From NCBI RefSeq assembly GCF_905220365.1, contig NC_061129.1, forward strand, positions 12,214,803 through 12,278,802: DNA of 64,000 bases, given 5' to 3'. Both the position numbers and the translations under genes were made by a program. Positions 16,001-30,500 of the stretch are shown piece after piece; positions within the stretch are counted from its first letter, which is position 1; each line of letters opens with the position of its first letter. Source of the DNA: Vanessa cardui. Lineage: Eukaryota > Arthropoda > Insecta > Lepidoptera > Nymphalidae. Under the pieces are notes generated by a model. It did no database searches. It was not told where the DNA came from and was given only the letters and a program-made list of their open reading frames with translations.

Positions 16001-19000
16001 TTAATATTTATAATGTAAACTAATAATGTTGGGATATAAGAAACTGTGAATCACAATTGTTTTGTAATGAGAAGATATGAATTAGTTTAAAGTTCGTCAT
16101 TGTATGTTGCGTCGTATCGCTAAAGCGATTTGCTTTGATATTAAATATATAAAAAATATATATTTTTCAAATATTTTTATAAACTTCACCATAGATATCA
16201 TGAGATATTTTAATCATTCCATACAGGTGCTGTCTCCTTTATGCCGATAGTTACTCTGGTTGAACACCCCTCAAAACGGAACACAACAATGCTTCGTAAT
16301 TCTTTTTGGCGGTAGTTTATGTGATAAGTGGGTGGTACCTACCGACCTGCATAAAACCTTACCACCAAATACAAATTACATTGTGACTATTTTTATTGAC
16401 GTTGAGAAGAGACAATATAGAAAGTATATTTACCTTAAACTTATGTATCATCCCGTATCTGTTCAACAGTTCATATCCTAAGTATTTGACAGGCTGACCG
16501 GCGGATGCGTCGTGTAATGCGAACACGTCGAACGACCATTCGTCTAGTGTCTGTAAAAAAATAACAAAATACAGATTAAAAATACGTAATTGTAAACTAT
16601 TACTTCTAATTTTCAATAATTGTTTTATTTATTTTATGGATTAGCTAGTTTTTTTTAAGTAGAATAGGTATATCCATTTATTAATAAAATTGTATAATGA
16701 TAGTGCTATGCGTTGTGTTATTTGGAGGCAGAATTTATATAAATACGTAAATAAAAAAAAATCAATCTAATAAAGAGCTATTAACAAATCAAATGGAATA
16801 TGTCAATCTTCTTTCCCTGGTATTGATTGAGAAACGGTGCATACCAGCACAAAAAATACAACGATAATAACAATTTTAAAGCGCCCAAATTTATCCTGAA
16901 TATTTAATACATGTCAGTTCACAAAATAACATTAAATCAGCAATAAGTTTAAAGGAATACACCAAGTTCGCTAACAAGGTTATAATCATAGTAATTTCTC
17001 GTTCTATTGTTATGGGATTCAAATGGACGAATGCGAAGTAAAGCGCTTTGCTTATTCTAATTGCTTTTAGTCCCAGGGCGGTTCTATGTTACTACAAAAT
17101 CGTTATTCTGGAAAGTGTTTTGTACTAATATTAAACTTGTAGTGCATGAAATATTTTATATCTCATAAAAGAGAAATACAGTAGATTGTTTGTTGGGCTA
17201 ATTGCTGCTAAATATAATTGGGAGTCATAGAAACGTGAGCTTCGTTGTGAATGAGGCAATTTTCAGAGAAACAATTTTTGTTTTTTAATAAACAATTCAT
17301 ATAACAAAAAAGGTGACTTTCTTTTGTCTCTCCGATGTTAAATTTGATTTGTTTATTAATTGTAATGTAAAGTTCTTCTGACAAAATTTCAGTATCCGTG
17401 GGCCGTACTGGAGTTTTGGCAGACTATGTTATGGATATAGACAAGTTATCTTATCCCTCTTATAATCCAAGGGAACGGTAATTCGCGACATTGATATTCA
17501 ATATCCGTAGCTAGGACCAAAGTCTTGCAGCCGTATAAGCTTGTCACTAAATCACCAAGAGACAGGTATGCAATGATTGTAATGAAGTGAACTTCAATTG
17601 CGGTTCTTTAAACATGTCTAACGTTTAAAAATTGACGATACAATTACACAACTGTTTATTAAATATATATTATAATTATTATATTCTATCCGTGTCTTAT
17701 TCAATTTTTTTTTGTTCCATTTGCTTGTGAAATACATGGACCTTGTATTTGCAGTGCAAAAACGTTCATTAAAATATAATATCTCGATGTATTACATCCA
17801 CATGTGACAGGGCTGGTTCGTGTTTTGGCGAGGCAATCGTAATTCATAACCGATTTTCATTCTAACCACCATTCAGCGAAGTCAAGATTAATACAATATC
17901 TACTTTTAATTCATATTTGTGGACTCAATGTTCATAATTCTTATGTAAATTATTTTGTATAAAATGTATTATTTGAGATATAAAATGGTAATTCTTTCTG
18001 CAAAAATGGTGGTTGCTCTGCATTTTTATTTCAAGAGTACTGTCTTGACTTATAATGAAGAATAATGTGAGGGTGGGAAGTAAATCTTGTTAGTTTGTAA
18101 CGACTTAATTGAATTCTTAGCTTGATTCTTGCCTTCTGAATATTTGATAGCTTTATAAAGATTTATTACTATTGTATTATATTATAACAATCCTGTAAAT
18201 AGTAAAGCAATGGAACAATGGAACTGTTACAAGACTACGTAACTATTGAATTCAGCTCCCAAAGCTGGAAGATGCTGTTATGCGATATTAACATTGCAAT
18301 AATGATAACTAAGGAATGCAAGGATTAAATTAGAGAATCAAATACAATTAGCTTATGACATTTTTCAATAGATTTATTCTTTAGTTTTATCTCTGATATA
18401 TGCACAAAATATGTTGTTCCATAACAGTTAAAGCACGTTTGGTCTTAAATAAAATTGTATTGATCTTATCTTGGCTTGATTTGGAATGATTCATGTGCTA
18501 ATAATTCAAAATGCAATTTTCTTTTCGAGCTGAATTCGTAAACTTAAGTTTACGAATTCAGCTCGAAAAGAATATTGCTGTAAATTTTGTTGGTATTCAA
18601 TTAGATGATTATTTTGATTGGAAATTAACTTCAATATGATCGGACTTCAAATGTTAATAAATCTGTTTGTACACTACGCCAAGTACAGTTCACTCTTGAT
18701 ATGTTATTTTATTATTACACTATTAAGGTTTTTAATATGTTCAGGTTTAATATTCTAATTCAACTTATGTCTATATTTGACAATATATGCGTTTACTGGT
18801 TGTAAATTTTGACAAATACTGTTCGTATGGCGCAGTGAAACTTTGTTTGCTTCAAAAATATTACACTTGAAACGTTATTTAAATAACAATAACTATGTCC
18901 ATCCAGCTATACTAATTAATCGTGGTTGCATTACATCAATTATTTTCATCCAGCAAACAGGATAAACTGAAGTGAAATCTAACCAAATGAACGATTTGTT

Positions 19001-22000
19001 GATAGTAACCTTTCATCTTATTGATTCCATACTAATTGGACTCGACCACTGTAAGTGTGCTCTCTATCCGGCATCCCTAATTGGACATGTCCGAAACGTG
19101 CCAAATTTCCCATAGCGCTCCTTTATATTTTATCAAACGGCATATCCGTATTTGAGTTTGTTCGGAATTAACAACCGGCACACAGCTTATGATACCCTGG
19201 TGACGATATTGATCAAAACTATCGGATATAAATACAGGTTACCTATATTGCAAAGGATTCGATTCGAATTGGGCTGTGTACGTATATTTATTTGCTTTCC
19301 TTCTTTTTTTAGATTTGTCGGATTTTTAAATTTGGAATATCAAAGGAATCCAAATTTGAATTTGCTTTTTTAATTTTATAATAGCTATAAAAATCTAGTG
19401 GTACTTACTTTGAGCACTCTAACAACATCTTGAGGGAATTGCATGAGTGCTGTGTTCGTAACCCGCCTGTAGATTCTGTCGACGAATATACCGGCTCGGA
19501 TCGCATGCGCCACTGATCTGAACTTCGGTTTCTCATCTGACTTTCGCTTCGCCGTCGCCAATTGTCTCGTGAACGTTGACGCGAGCCATTCCCGTACTTC
19601 AGGAGGCACAGCGTCTGGTTGTACTTCTGATAATTCGTCATCTTCATCTGCCAGTCTCCTGTGCATAATGGTATTGATTAGACGAAGTATTTGACTGAAT
19701 TCTTTAGAGCATCCTGAACATTTAATTTTTAATTTCGATGCACAATAAGCAGCAAAGCCTATTCTTGACAAGAGCGACATTATTATCAACTTGTTTAATT
19801 TTAATTGTATGTATATTTGTAATCATAACTGTACGTTTAGATTTAAATCGTTTGTTAAAACAATATAATTGTCTTTGAAACGTTTTAAGTGTCGTCTCGT
19901 CTCTCTTGAATAAATTATTCATTTATATATTGAAAATCTCGTTGAGTATTTTCCCGGGCTTAGAGAGATATAGCGAATACCTTCGTATAAATTTGCATTA
20001 TTTATTTCGGAAAACCAATTAGAAAATTGTTACATTCAGCTCGTTTTTCAGTTTCACGAGTTGTTCAAGGATCAAAAAGTTTTCGGTAAATATACTATGT
20101 TAGACTAGTTTATCTAATATAACTTAAATATCTATTTATATCTATATCTATCTATGTATACTATGAGCTAAATTTCATTAATGAATGTTTGTACAATATG
20201 AAATAATGTAATTTCTAAAGACCTGAAAAGAATACTGTTTGGTAAACTCTGATCTACTCGAAATAAAACTTCGTTTAAGGATTTATTTCTATATTCACTC
20301 AATGTGGTTGAGACTTCGGATATGATCAGTTCCACTTGATTCATCACATAAGTAGTTATATTCTTCGAAGAAAGTTTTCGTTGATGTCAATAAGTATAAC
20401 TGCCATTGTATTTCTTCTTTCGAAATAGTACATTTTTCGTATATAGTCGAGATCAAGGCGAAATAAGAGTAGCTTGAGAAATTTAACAACATGCGTTGGA
20501 GTTTCTAAGGAATCATATGTGGTCATGCAACGTGCTTACAGTATAAAAAAATACATTGCTTTCCATTGATAAGGATCATTGTTTTATTTAATCAATATTA
20601 ATTTAATGATAACATTAACAACAAACAAGAGCCGACATGGCCCAGAGGTTAGAACGAGTGCATCTTAACCGATGATTGCGGGTTCAAACTCAAGCAAGCA
20701 CCACTGAATATTCATGTGCTTAATTTGTATTTATAATTCATTTCGTGTTCGGCGGTAAAGGAAAACATCGCGAGGAAAGTTGGATGTGTCTAATTTTTAT
20801 AAAAATTCTGCCACATGTGTATTCCACCTATCCGCATTGGAACAGCGTTGTAGAATATGTTCCACACCTTCTCCTCAAAGGGAGAGGTGGCCTTAGCCCA
20901 GAAGTGGAAAATTGACAAGCTGCCGTGATAAAATTACATTTTTATATTGACAATAATATAAAAATTGAGTAGCGAAACTTCAAAGAAGAAAACTGTGTCG
21001 GTGCGTTTACATAACAATAAAGAAACAATTACGCTCCGTATATTTCATCGCTTTATTACAAATTGGAAGAATGCATAATGTAGATCGTAGACGGCAAAAT
21101 GTACATGGATTTTACTTGATATTTGACATGGATTTCTGTTTGCATTCAAATACTCGAAGCATCGCTACAAGCGAAATGTTGCTCGAATTATTGTGTCAAC
21201 ATTCAAAGCAAGCGATGTATTAAACATGTTTCGACTATAAATATTTTACTTATAGAAACGCACATTGAACACAACAAATAAAAATATAAAAGTAAATGAT
21301 TAACGTAACATGACCACGTTTTACAGTTCATTGACTTCGTTTAGCCTAAATTATAAAATGTAAGCGAACATAGAAATAAAGCTGTTTCATAAGCCCATTT
21401 AAACATCAAATGTATCCAATTAGTATTAATTTGATTATTGATTAAATGCAATGGAAAGCAACGTCGAGACAATATACAAACCACACAAAGCGGTCTCTGT
21501 TAGGGAAAATCATGGGTAAGTACAAGGGCATTAGTATTACCACTTGAACAGGTCATTAATTTGAAGATTATCTCGAATAATTTTGATCAATTCTAAAATA
21601 AAAACTAATGATAAAAAATAAAGTGACGATAATGATGAAATTTTATGAAAATGAAATTGAAGCTAAATCTTCAGATTAGGTAGTGTATTTAGCAGTGCAC
21701 TTAAGGTGCATTAGTATGATGTTAAAAAATATAGCGATTCAAGTGGTAATATTGTCAAAACTACGTGGTAACATCGACACACCTAAACACCAGGGTCGGC
21801 GCCGATTGCTGTCGCGCCACAGCCGGTCTAAAATAAAACACCACGTCATTGTCCAAAATCAGGGATTACAGGATTTGGGTTTAACTAACATTTAGATTTT
21901 CAAGTCTGACACCAATAAAATAAACGTTACTTTATTTCGTTTAAGAGACACCTTTATTTAAATTTCATTAGACAAATTTTCATCGAATAAAATAACGTTA

Positions 22001-24463
22001 TTCCATAAACAGTAAATTTCGATTTTACAGGATGAACAAAATAATACATTTATCAAAGATATTTCGAAATTAACGTATAAATATAATTATTTACACATAT
22101 ATTACAATTCAAAAGTAGAACACACGATAAAAATGTATAAAGCACGTTTTTTCGAAAAAGCTGTATTTTTTTTCCTAAAATCATAAATTGCAGAAAGAAA
22201 TAAAAATTGGCATAAACAGATGACGAATTTCACTTGTGTGTGATAAACCGTGAAGTATCGAACAAAACGAACGTAAGCTTGTAAGGAGTAACCATTCGTC
22301 ATGCTTATAAAATAACAAAACTTGATCGTGAAGTATTGGAAATGAAAATATTCACAATGGGTCCGGGACGGTACAGGGTACTAAGTTCCATTCTAATCTA
22401 AGATAAGGTTCATTGACTTCTACATAAGAATAAGTGAAGCATAACCGAAACCAGCACATTCATGTTTGAATCGTCCTCATTCTCCAAAATGAGTTAATTT
22501 AGAACATAAATGGGTACTAGACACCAATTTGGACATCTCAGATATGACTTCCAAAATGGTGCATTACAACAGGTGGTCTAAACTAACAGGTGGACAGGAA
22601 ACTGAAAGATTTCTTTACTGAAGCATCAACAGAACAGAAAGACCTAATCGCACAGAGTGGACAGAAGGGAGGCGCGACTACTTGGCCATTGCCGGCGGTG
22701 GTGTAACGGTATTAACTTTGCTTCGTTCGGTTTCTCTACAGAACACCTCGCCCAGCATGGTGTGCGTAGGCGCCTCATGTGAAGTGTCGCCGGCTGCATG
22801 CGCGGCTGCTCTGGACCTCTCCTATCCCTGTATTACAAATCATCACTGGCGGCGGTGTGCGCCCGCTGCCCACAACCATTAGACTATGTCACAGGATCAC
22901 TTGACTTTGAAGTACCCTAATCGCCATTGACAAATAAAATCAAACGATGAGATGAAATAAATGTAAGAGACGGGAAGGAAATCTTTTACACTGGTATTCA
23001 ATGACGGAGCATTTCAATAGAATTCTCAAAAGTCTTTGATATATTTATTGTGACTTATTATACATAAATCTTTTGGATATTTAATTCTTGAATTTTTACG
23101 AAGTGAATTTAAATGAAAAGATCTTATGGTTTCTATGTGACTTAAAAGGTTTTTTAAATTTTTAATAAATGTAGGACAGATGACGAAACACGACATTTTT
23201 ATATGGCTTGGTTCTCCAGGTTGATGAGTTTTTATACGGGCTCTTTCATAAGAATAACTTTGAAGTATGAGGTCAGTAGGATACGAAACCAAGTGACTTA
23301 TTATTAATAAATTAGATTCTGTTAGATCTTATCGTCATTATACTGTTTTGCGTTTTATTTGAGCTCAGTCCTAGGTCAATATTGCAAAGTTAAAGTAAAC
23401 GTAACAAAACTTTACAAAGTAAAAGTTTTGCTTTGAAATTAAATAAAACTTTTAACGCATGGACTGTGAAGCAGCCATTTTCTATGAAATCTACTAGCAC
23501 TACTAATGGAACCATTTTATTTACTGAGATAAAAATCACGTCTGATTTCGTTGAAACTTAGAAATGATAAAGAATAAACATCTGACACAAATTTAAACCC
23601 ATTAACATATCTCCGTGACTAATATAATAATTATTATCATATTTACGAAAAGATTATATAATATGGCCAAGATTTTAATAATTCTATATTTAAATAAAAC
23701 CGTTACCTAAAAATTTATATGATTTGATTTAATTATTCAACAAATTACCAGCTGTTGATTGTTGATTGTTTTTGTCAAAATTGTTTCTGATGCCGTTTGG
23801 TCATGAATGACCAAAGATTAAAGCTAACTACTTTGCCTTATTTAGCTACTTTGTCTTATTTAGTTCAGCGTTTTAAAAAATGGGAATTAATCTCTTTAAA
23901 ATAATATCATGTAAATAATTCAATATAAAATAGAACGTGAAACTTTAATGTTCCTTATAGGACAATATTTCCTGTAACATCTGTTAAATTAACAAATCAT
24001 ATAAGAGTTTCGCTCGCCAGCTACCTAACTAATACTGTTTGCAAATTATTATCTGGACTTCTATAATAATATGGGAGGCGAGTGAATGTATTTGCATATG
24101 AATCCAATTTGCATATTATGCAACTTGCAGTGAGTAGACTTTTGATTGGAAAACTAAATACTGTTTGTGATAAAGGTAAAAAATAATTTATTCATCTCTG
24201 TTATGATACAGATAAAATAAATTAATCAAAAATGGTTGGTAAATGTGTCGTTGTTATTATTTGCTTTTATTCCTAAACTGATCCTAAATTCCTAAAATGT
24301 ACCACAGGACTTATATATTTACATTCAAATATTACATAACACCATACCTACTGGGGAGACCCTTAGAAGTATTTTATTTTGAAGATATTTTACCTAATCA
24401 TTATAAAACAGTGGGAGACTATACGTTACACTGGATGGTCCTGAGATACTACTTTCTTTAATT

Positions 24464-24526
<63 letters not shown>

Positions 24527-27500
24527 ACTACTTTCTTTAATTACAAACAGAGAGAGAGAGAGAGGGACACAGTTTTCTATTTATACATTATTTTCATTAT
24601 ATAACACCCAATGGAGCAAAGTCATCGACGTATATTTATTTCTTGACGATCGTACGAAGTAAAGATGTATTTGTGATTAAAAAAGAACAAATTATAATAA
24701 AAATTTCTGAACGAACCTTACAGAATTTACATGGGATTAGCACGAAATTTTTTTATAGGAAAACCGACTATCTAGGAGACCAAGAAATTCAGTAATACAG
24801 TTACACCTGATTAAATATAAATATAAATATGAGACAACATCACATGCATTACTCTGATCCTGATGAAGTAGCTAGAGCACTTGTATTATGGAAAATCAGA
24901 AGTAACGACAGTACCACTAACACCCAGCCCCAAGACAACATAGAAAACTAATGATAATCTACATTGATTTGGCCGGGAATCGAACCCAGGACCTCAGAGT
25001 GGCGTACCCATGAAAACCGGTGTACACACCACTCGACCACGGAGGTCGTCGAATTGAACTGTACAAATCCATTTCATTCGATATTTCACTCGCTATATAC
25101 TCATACCGATTTTATTTTTCTACCTGATTGCTTTCTGCTTCTGTCTGTAACTGCGCTAACATATTCAAAATCACAGAATTTCAATACGGTTTAAGTTCCT
25201 GACTGATTTTTTTATGACTTAGCAAAAACATTTTATTTTTGCCTTTAAATTTTGGTCTGATGGTCAATAAATTTATGACGCAAAATAAAAAATTTGTACT
25301 ATTTATATATTAATAAAGAAAGAAATGTTATTATATAAATATACTTATTTCATAAGACTTAATTATGAAGTCAAGGCCTAGTCGCTCTTTATATTTATTA
25401 CATCTAATACGCAGATATGTATTTATAATATTCTTTTTGATATTGATTAATATATGTGGCGCGGCTTAAACATGTTCACGTAATAATTCTCCGAGAGAAG
25501 ATTACTGTATCAAAATGTTCGCATTTCGGTGTAATTAAATATTATCTCTTCAGATTCAAGCTCACTGAACATCAGCGCTCTTCAACAATAAGTATTGATT
25601 TTAGAAATCCGACAGATGAGGTAAATATTGAAATTCATCGGCGAATCTTCAGATTAAACATTGTTCAATCGGCCGTTTTGGTTTTGTGTTGATTCAATTT
25701 GAACGAATATTTCGTTGTTTTAATTTATCATTTATGGATTGTATTCTACATTGTATTGCTGTTTTGTGTCAATAATTTCACTTACATTATATATAATACA
25801 AACTGTTAGTCGCGACTTCGTTCGTGTATATCACAAATTCTGTTATAATACATGATCATCCTCATCTTTCTGCCTTTATCTCAATTTTATTTGGGGTCTA
25901 TATTTATCTGTTGGACCTTACAAGTAACATTCTTTCTAACTATACATTCTTTCACACAATCTATTCATTGTTTCTTTGGTCGTCATCTACTTCTATATCG
26001 ATCCACATACACGATCAAGACTTTCCTTACTAGGTGGACCACATTCCTTCTCATAATATGTCCATACCATAACATCATACATGATGTTAGCTAAATTTTA
26101 ACTGTTTATGAAGTTCACGGAACGAAAATTAACGGATTAACGGAGCGTTGAATTCGTAAGACGACACTTTCCATTTGTACTGTATCTTGGCAACCAATAA
26201 ATTGACATTTAAAATAGAAAAAACCTTAAATATCGTAAGATGTTGTTATAAATGTCCAGCAATAGAGTAGAGATCTATTAGTTCATAAAGGCGCGGTTCT
26301 CCGTGCTATAGGTATTTGATCATTGTTAATTATATTTTAAGTGACACTCGTCCGTACATATGTCTTAGTTTATGCGATACGATAGATATAAAAGTAACTG
26401 TTATTGACAACAAAAAAAAATTGTTTCGCGGAGATATAATCATAATAATTAAAAACACGATTGCTAAAGAAGTTGTCACATTTCAAAATAGAACCAAACT
26501 GGCGGAAAATAATTCCATTTTCAAAAAAATCCCTGTCTGTAGTGATGGTGCAAGGGTTCTAACGATACATTAAAGTCATCGTGGATTAAAGAGACTTACT
26601 ACATTAATCCTGAAATCAATGTCCATTTTTGGGCAGTCGTGTAAAACTGGGATACTTTGTAATGCTGTATATTGGTTAAGGAATTTATGAGCTAATGTAA
26701 TTACAAACAGAAGGTCCATCTTAGACACCACGTTTGGCGCATTGCTTGTGGACGAAATAGCATCATTTCAGTGCCAGAATCCATGGATGATATTATACTG
26801 CATACTATCAAGTAATTACTCATCTGCTTCCTGATTATATATTTAATTGAAATAATTGCTCATGGAAATGAAAAAATTGCAGACCCGGCCGTTTCGTCGC
26901 GCAGGGTGGTCCTTAAAGCACTTTCCTGTTAATTAACCTGATTTCGCATTCGTCTTATTACGGTCCCCATTCTAATTATATTGTGCAGAACTGACGTGAC
27001 TGTTTTACTTCTTATACTAATTTTACTTTTGATATTGTTTTTATATATTTTAATATATTGTCATTTATTGGCACTAGGAATAGAGTATTCTGGAGGATTA
27101 ACTGTAAATTATGGAGGATGACTCTTCCGTGATACAAATATGTATCTCACGGATAGCATTACTTTCTACTGACGGTATAAGACATAATCTATTTCTTGTA
27201 GTGCCAGTAGCACCAGCCTCATTCCGTTACTCTGTATTCAAAGTCTGGTCTACATAAAGTTATTGGGTTCTTCTGCAAAAATGTCCCAGAAGGAGTCACC
27301 AACTCAAATTTGGAAATTGATTGTTCTTATACTCTTAAACCTCAAAAAATATGTTAGGCAAGGCTCTGCTGATTTTGATAACGCAATTGTCATGGATCGT
27401 CATAACACATGGCGTGTCTTTGTTTGCACTACAATAAATTCTGTGTGAGTTAATCTCTAGTTGGGACATCAGTAAAACAGAAATTGTATAAAAAGACTCA

Positions 27501-30500
27501 GACGTCTTGATCAAGACTAATATTTTTAAAATTATAACATGGTATTTAAAGAAACGTCTCTCAAAGAATATGAATATAAATGCATTTATATAAAGCCTAA
27601 ATACTAATAGTAGTGTTATTTGAAACAATCGTGTTCACGACAGGGGTCTAGATACGTCAGTCGCATTGTTATAACAAATTAACTTAGTTCCATTGAAGCA
27701 CAGTTCTTGTTTAATGTTAGTGGTTAATTACATCTTTTGTATACGTACAAAAGATTTTCATTGTTCAGACGAGCTTTTTCTTTATATTTTTCCTTTCTTA
27801 TAGCGGATTTATCGTTTAATCCGATAATAAAGGAAAAGGAAATTTTAATAGCTGTTACCTTCAATTTTTAAATTTGACAAATTATCCGATTAGTTTTGCA
27901 ACGATTGTGTATTTTATTTAACACAATTCCGTAATTAAATTGAAATGTAGATTAAAAAGGAAAATGACCTTGAGATAAATAAACTCTTTGGTATATCGTC
28001 ACAGAAACCCCATATCAAAGACCTTTGATCAATCGAAATAATATAGAGTAAACATATATCCGTTCAATTCTCGTGTGAATTTCATTCCAGAAAAATGCTT
28101 CAACATCAATACAACAGAAAGATAAAGAATGTGAAATAAGAAGCAATCGCTTTTACAAAAGAGCTCGCGAGAAATAAATCGATGAACATGAATTACTAAT
28201 GGCTCGTGAATCCCCACACTTTCGATCTGCTTATCTGAAACACAGTAACTATGAAATTTCACTCAATTAACACATTACTGCAACATTTACGCGAATACAT
28301 TCTTATTTTAAAATTAATACTGCGACCGATATGTCTTGATCCTATTTCAGTTTTACTCGTATCACCTTGATGAGTGAGAATTTGGTACGATGGTATATTT
28401 GGAAAAAATATATCAAACGTATATGTTGCAGGTTGACTCTACGCTTTACAAAGCATTTATTTAATGAATGAAATCTAAAATGAACGAAAATTCGTTCTAA
28501 TCCTAATCCTAAATTATCCTGTCGTTTAAGATTCAGTTTTATTACTAAAATTACAAAGGTTGATTTATTTGAAAACGTCAAACGTCTTTTGATTTCTGCG
28601 TAAGACTTTTGACGCGAATGAAGTATTGAATTACTTATTTCATAAAAAGGCTATGTTACAAATTTAATGGCGACAGTTACGAAGACGTCACATCCTCACA
28701 GTAAGTTGTCATAATGTTGTCGTTATTTCTGAAATTTGATTAATATGATCAAAGTTTCCCCATCGATCAACTTCATAACTTTGCAGAGCGTAGTTTTTTG
28801 ATGAATTAGTCTTTTGTACATTATATATAAAACTATGTGATAAGTTTAAATACATACTTGGTTTCGTCGATGTAGACGGCTTCGAGGACTTTTGCGGCAT
28901 ACTGGAGGTTCTTTTGTAGCGTCTCAGCTGGTATTTCACCTCTGTTTAATTGTCTAAGGAGGTAGCGTAATCTGTAAATAAATGAAAAAGAAATACGTTA
29001 TTCTTCTATATTATTCTATCTTTGATATATGTTGTGTTTTAATTTTAAAACACAACATATAGCAGTGGTGGTGTAACAAGTGGTGTATATACACCACTTG
29101 TACTTCTTGGTAGGGATCTGTGCAAGTCTGTCTGCGTAGGTACCACCCAGTCATTAGATACTGTACTGCCAAACATTAGATATTGTATTGTTGTGTTTCT
29201 GTTTGAAGGGTGAGTGAGCTAGGGTAACGACAGGCATATCTTAGTTCGCATGGTTGGTGGTGTATAGGCGATGTAAAGAATGGTTAACATTTCTTAAAGA
29301 GCTATTGTCTATGGGTGATGCTGACCACTGACCATCATCTGACCCATTAAGTCCACCTATATCATAAAAAGGAGAGACAGAAATGAATTAACAATTGAAT
29401 TTTGAATATGTCATATAACTGTGGATAATAGAAAGATATAGAGAGCAAGAGAAAGAGACGGAAATATGACATATTTTGACGCTTAATAACGCTTATTCGA
29501 TTCATGAAGATTTCCGACAGTTCACTCTAAGTAAGCCGCGTAAAAAACATTTCAACAATTTGTTATGTATAATTATTTCATTAAGGCAAAGACATTTACT
29601 AAAGGAAAAATAAGTATATTCCACATCACTGCTCTAGGGTTTGACTGTATTTAAAGATTCTATCTGACATATTATTTTATCAGCAGCCAATGTTTGTCCA
29701 CTGCCGGACATAGGCCTTTCCAAAAGCACGCCATTTTGGTTTTTCTTCGGCTTTGGTCTTTCTTTTGTATTACTAGATAGTATAAAAGAAATTTGCTTCT
29801 CTGTCCCTAAATCCCTTTGTATGCTTAAATCTTTAAAACTACGCAACTGATTTTGATGCGTTTTTTTAATAGATAGAGTGTTTCGAAAGTAAGGTATTTG
29901 TATACAATACATGAAAAATGTAGTCAAATATCTAATGTGATGTCGTAAATAAACAAATTCTGCAATATATTTACTATCAGTATAATTGCACCCATGCGAA
30001 GCCGGGGCGAGTTAATTAAAGTATACAAAAACTGGACGGCGGCGCTTGCTTATGTATCATATTTATTGAGCCGTTTTAGCTCTTACCTTAAACTATATAT
30101 ATACTAATATTATAAATGTGAAATATATAAAATATAAATATGTCTGTCTATCTGTCGCTCTTTAACTGCCAAATTGAAATTTCACGAAATTTCCTATGAC
30201 GCGAAATTGAACTCCAAAGAAGAACATAGTACTTTTGCCTCCCACATGAACACCAATCTAAAATACTACAAAGTCTGGGGCGAAAACTAGTTATAACTAA
30301 TCTAAATTAGTTTGTTAGTTTGCTCTAGTGCTCGAGCTGACAACATATAAAGCCGATACTGTAAAGCAACAATGGTATGTCTTGTGCCTGTAATTGCATT
30401 GTCTTGTTAATTAAACGTTCAATTTGTAACGCAACAACAGTGATCTCACAGTTGGCAACGCATTAATAATATACAGCGTATTCAATTGTCTTGACATTGC

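Larger units (their letters stand above)
16551..19408. other. PDE1 intron 4, otherwise unassigned
   Basis: AT-rich intron. Apart from the LINE remnant near 17.8 kb and the long palindrome at 18.5 kb I see no gene or recognised repeat. Confidence 0.6.
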
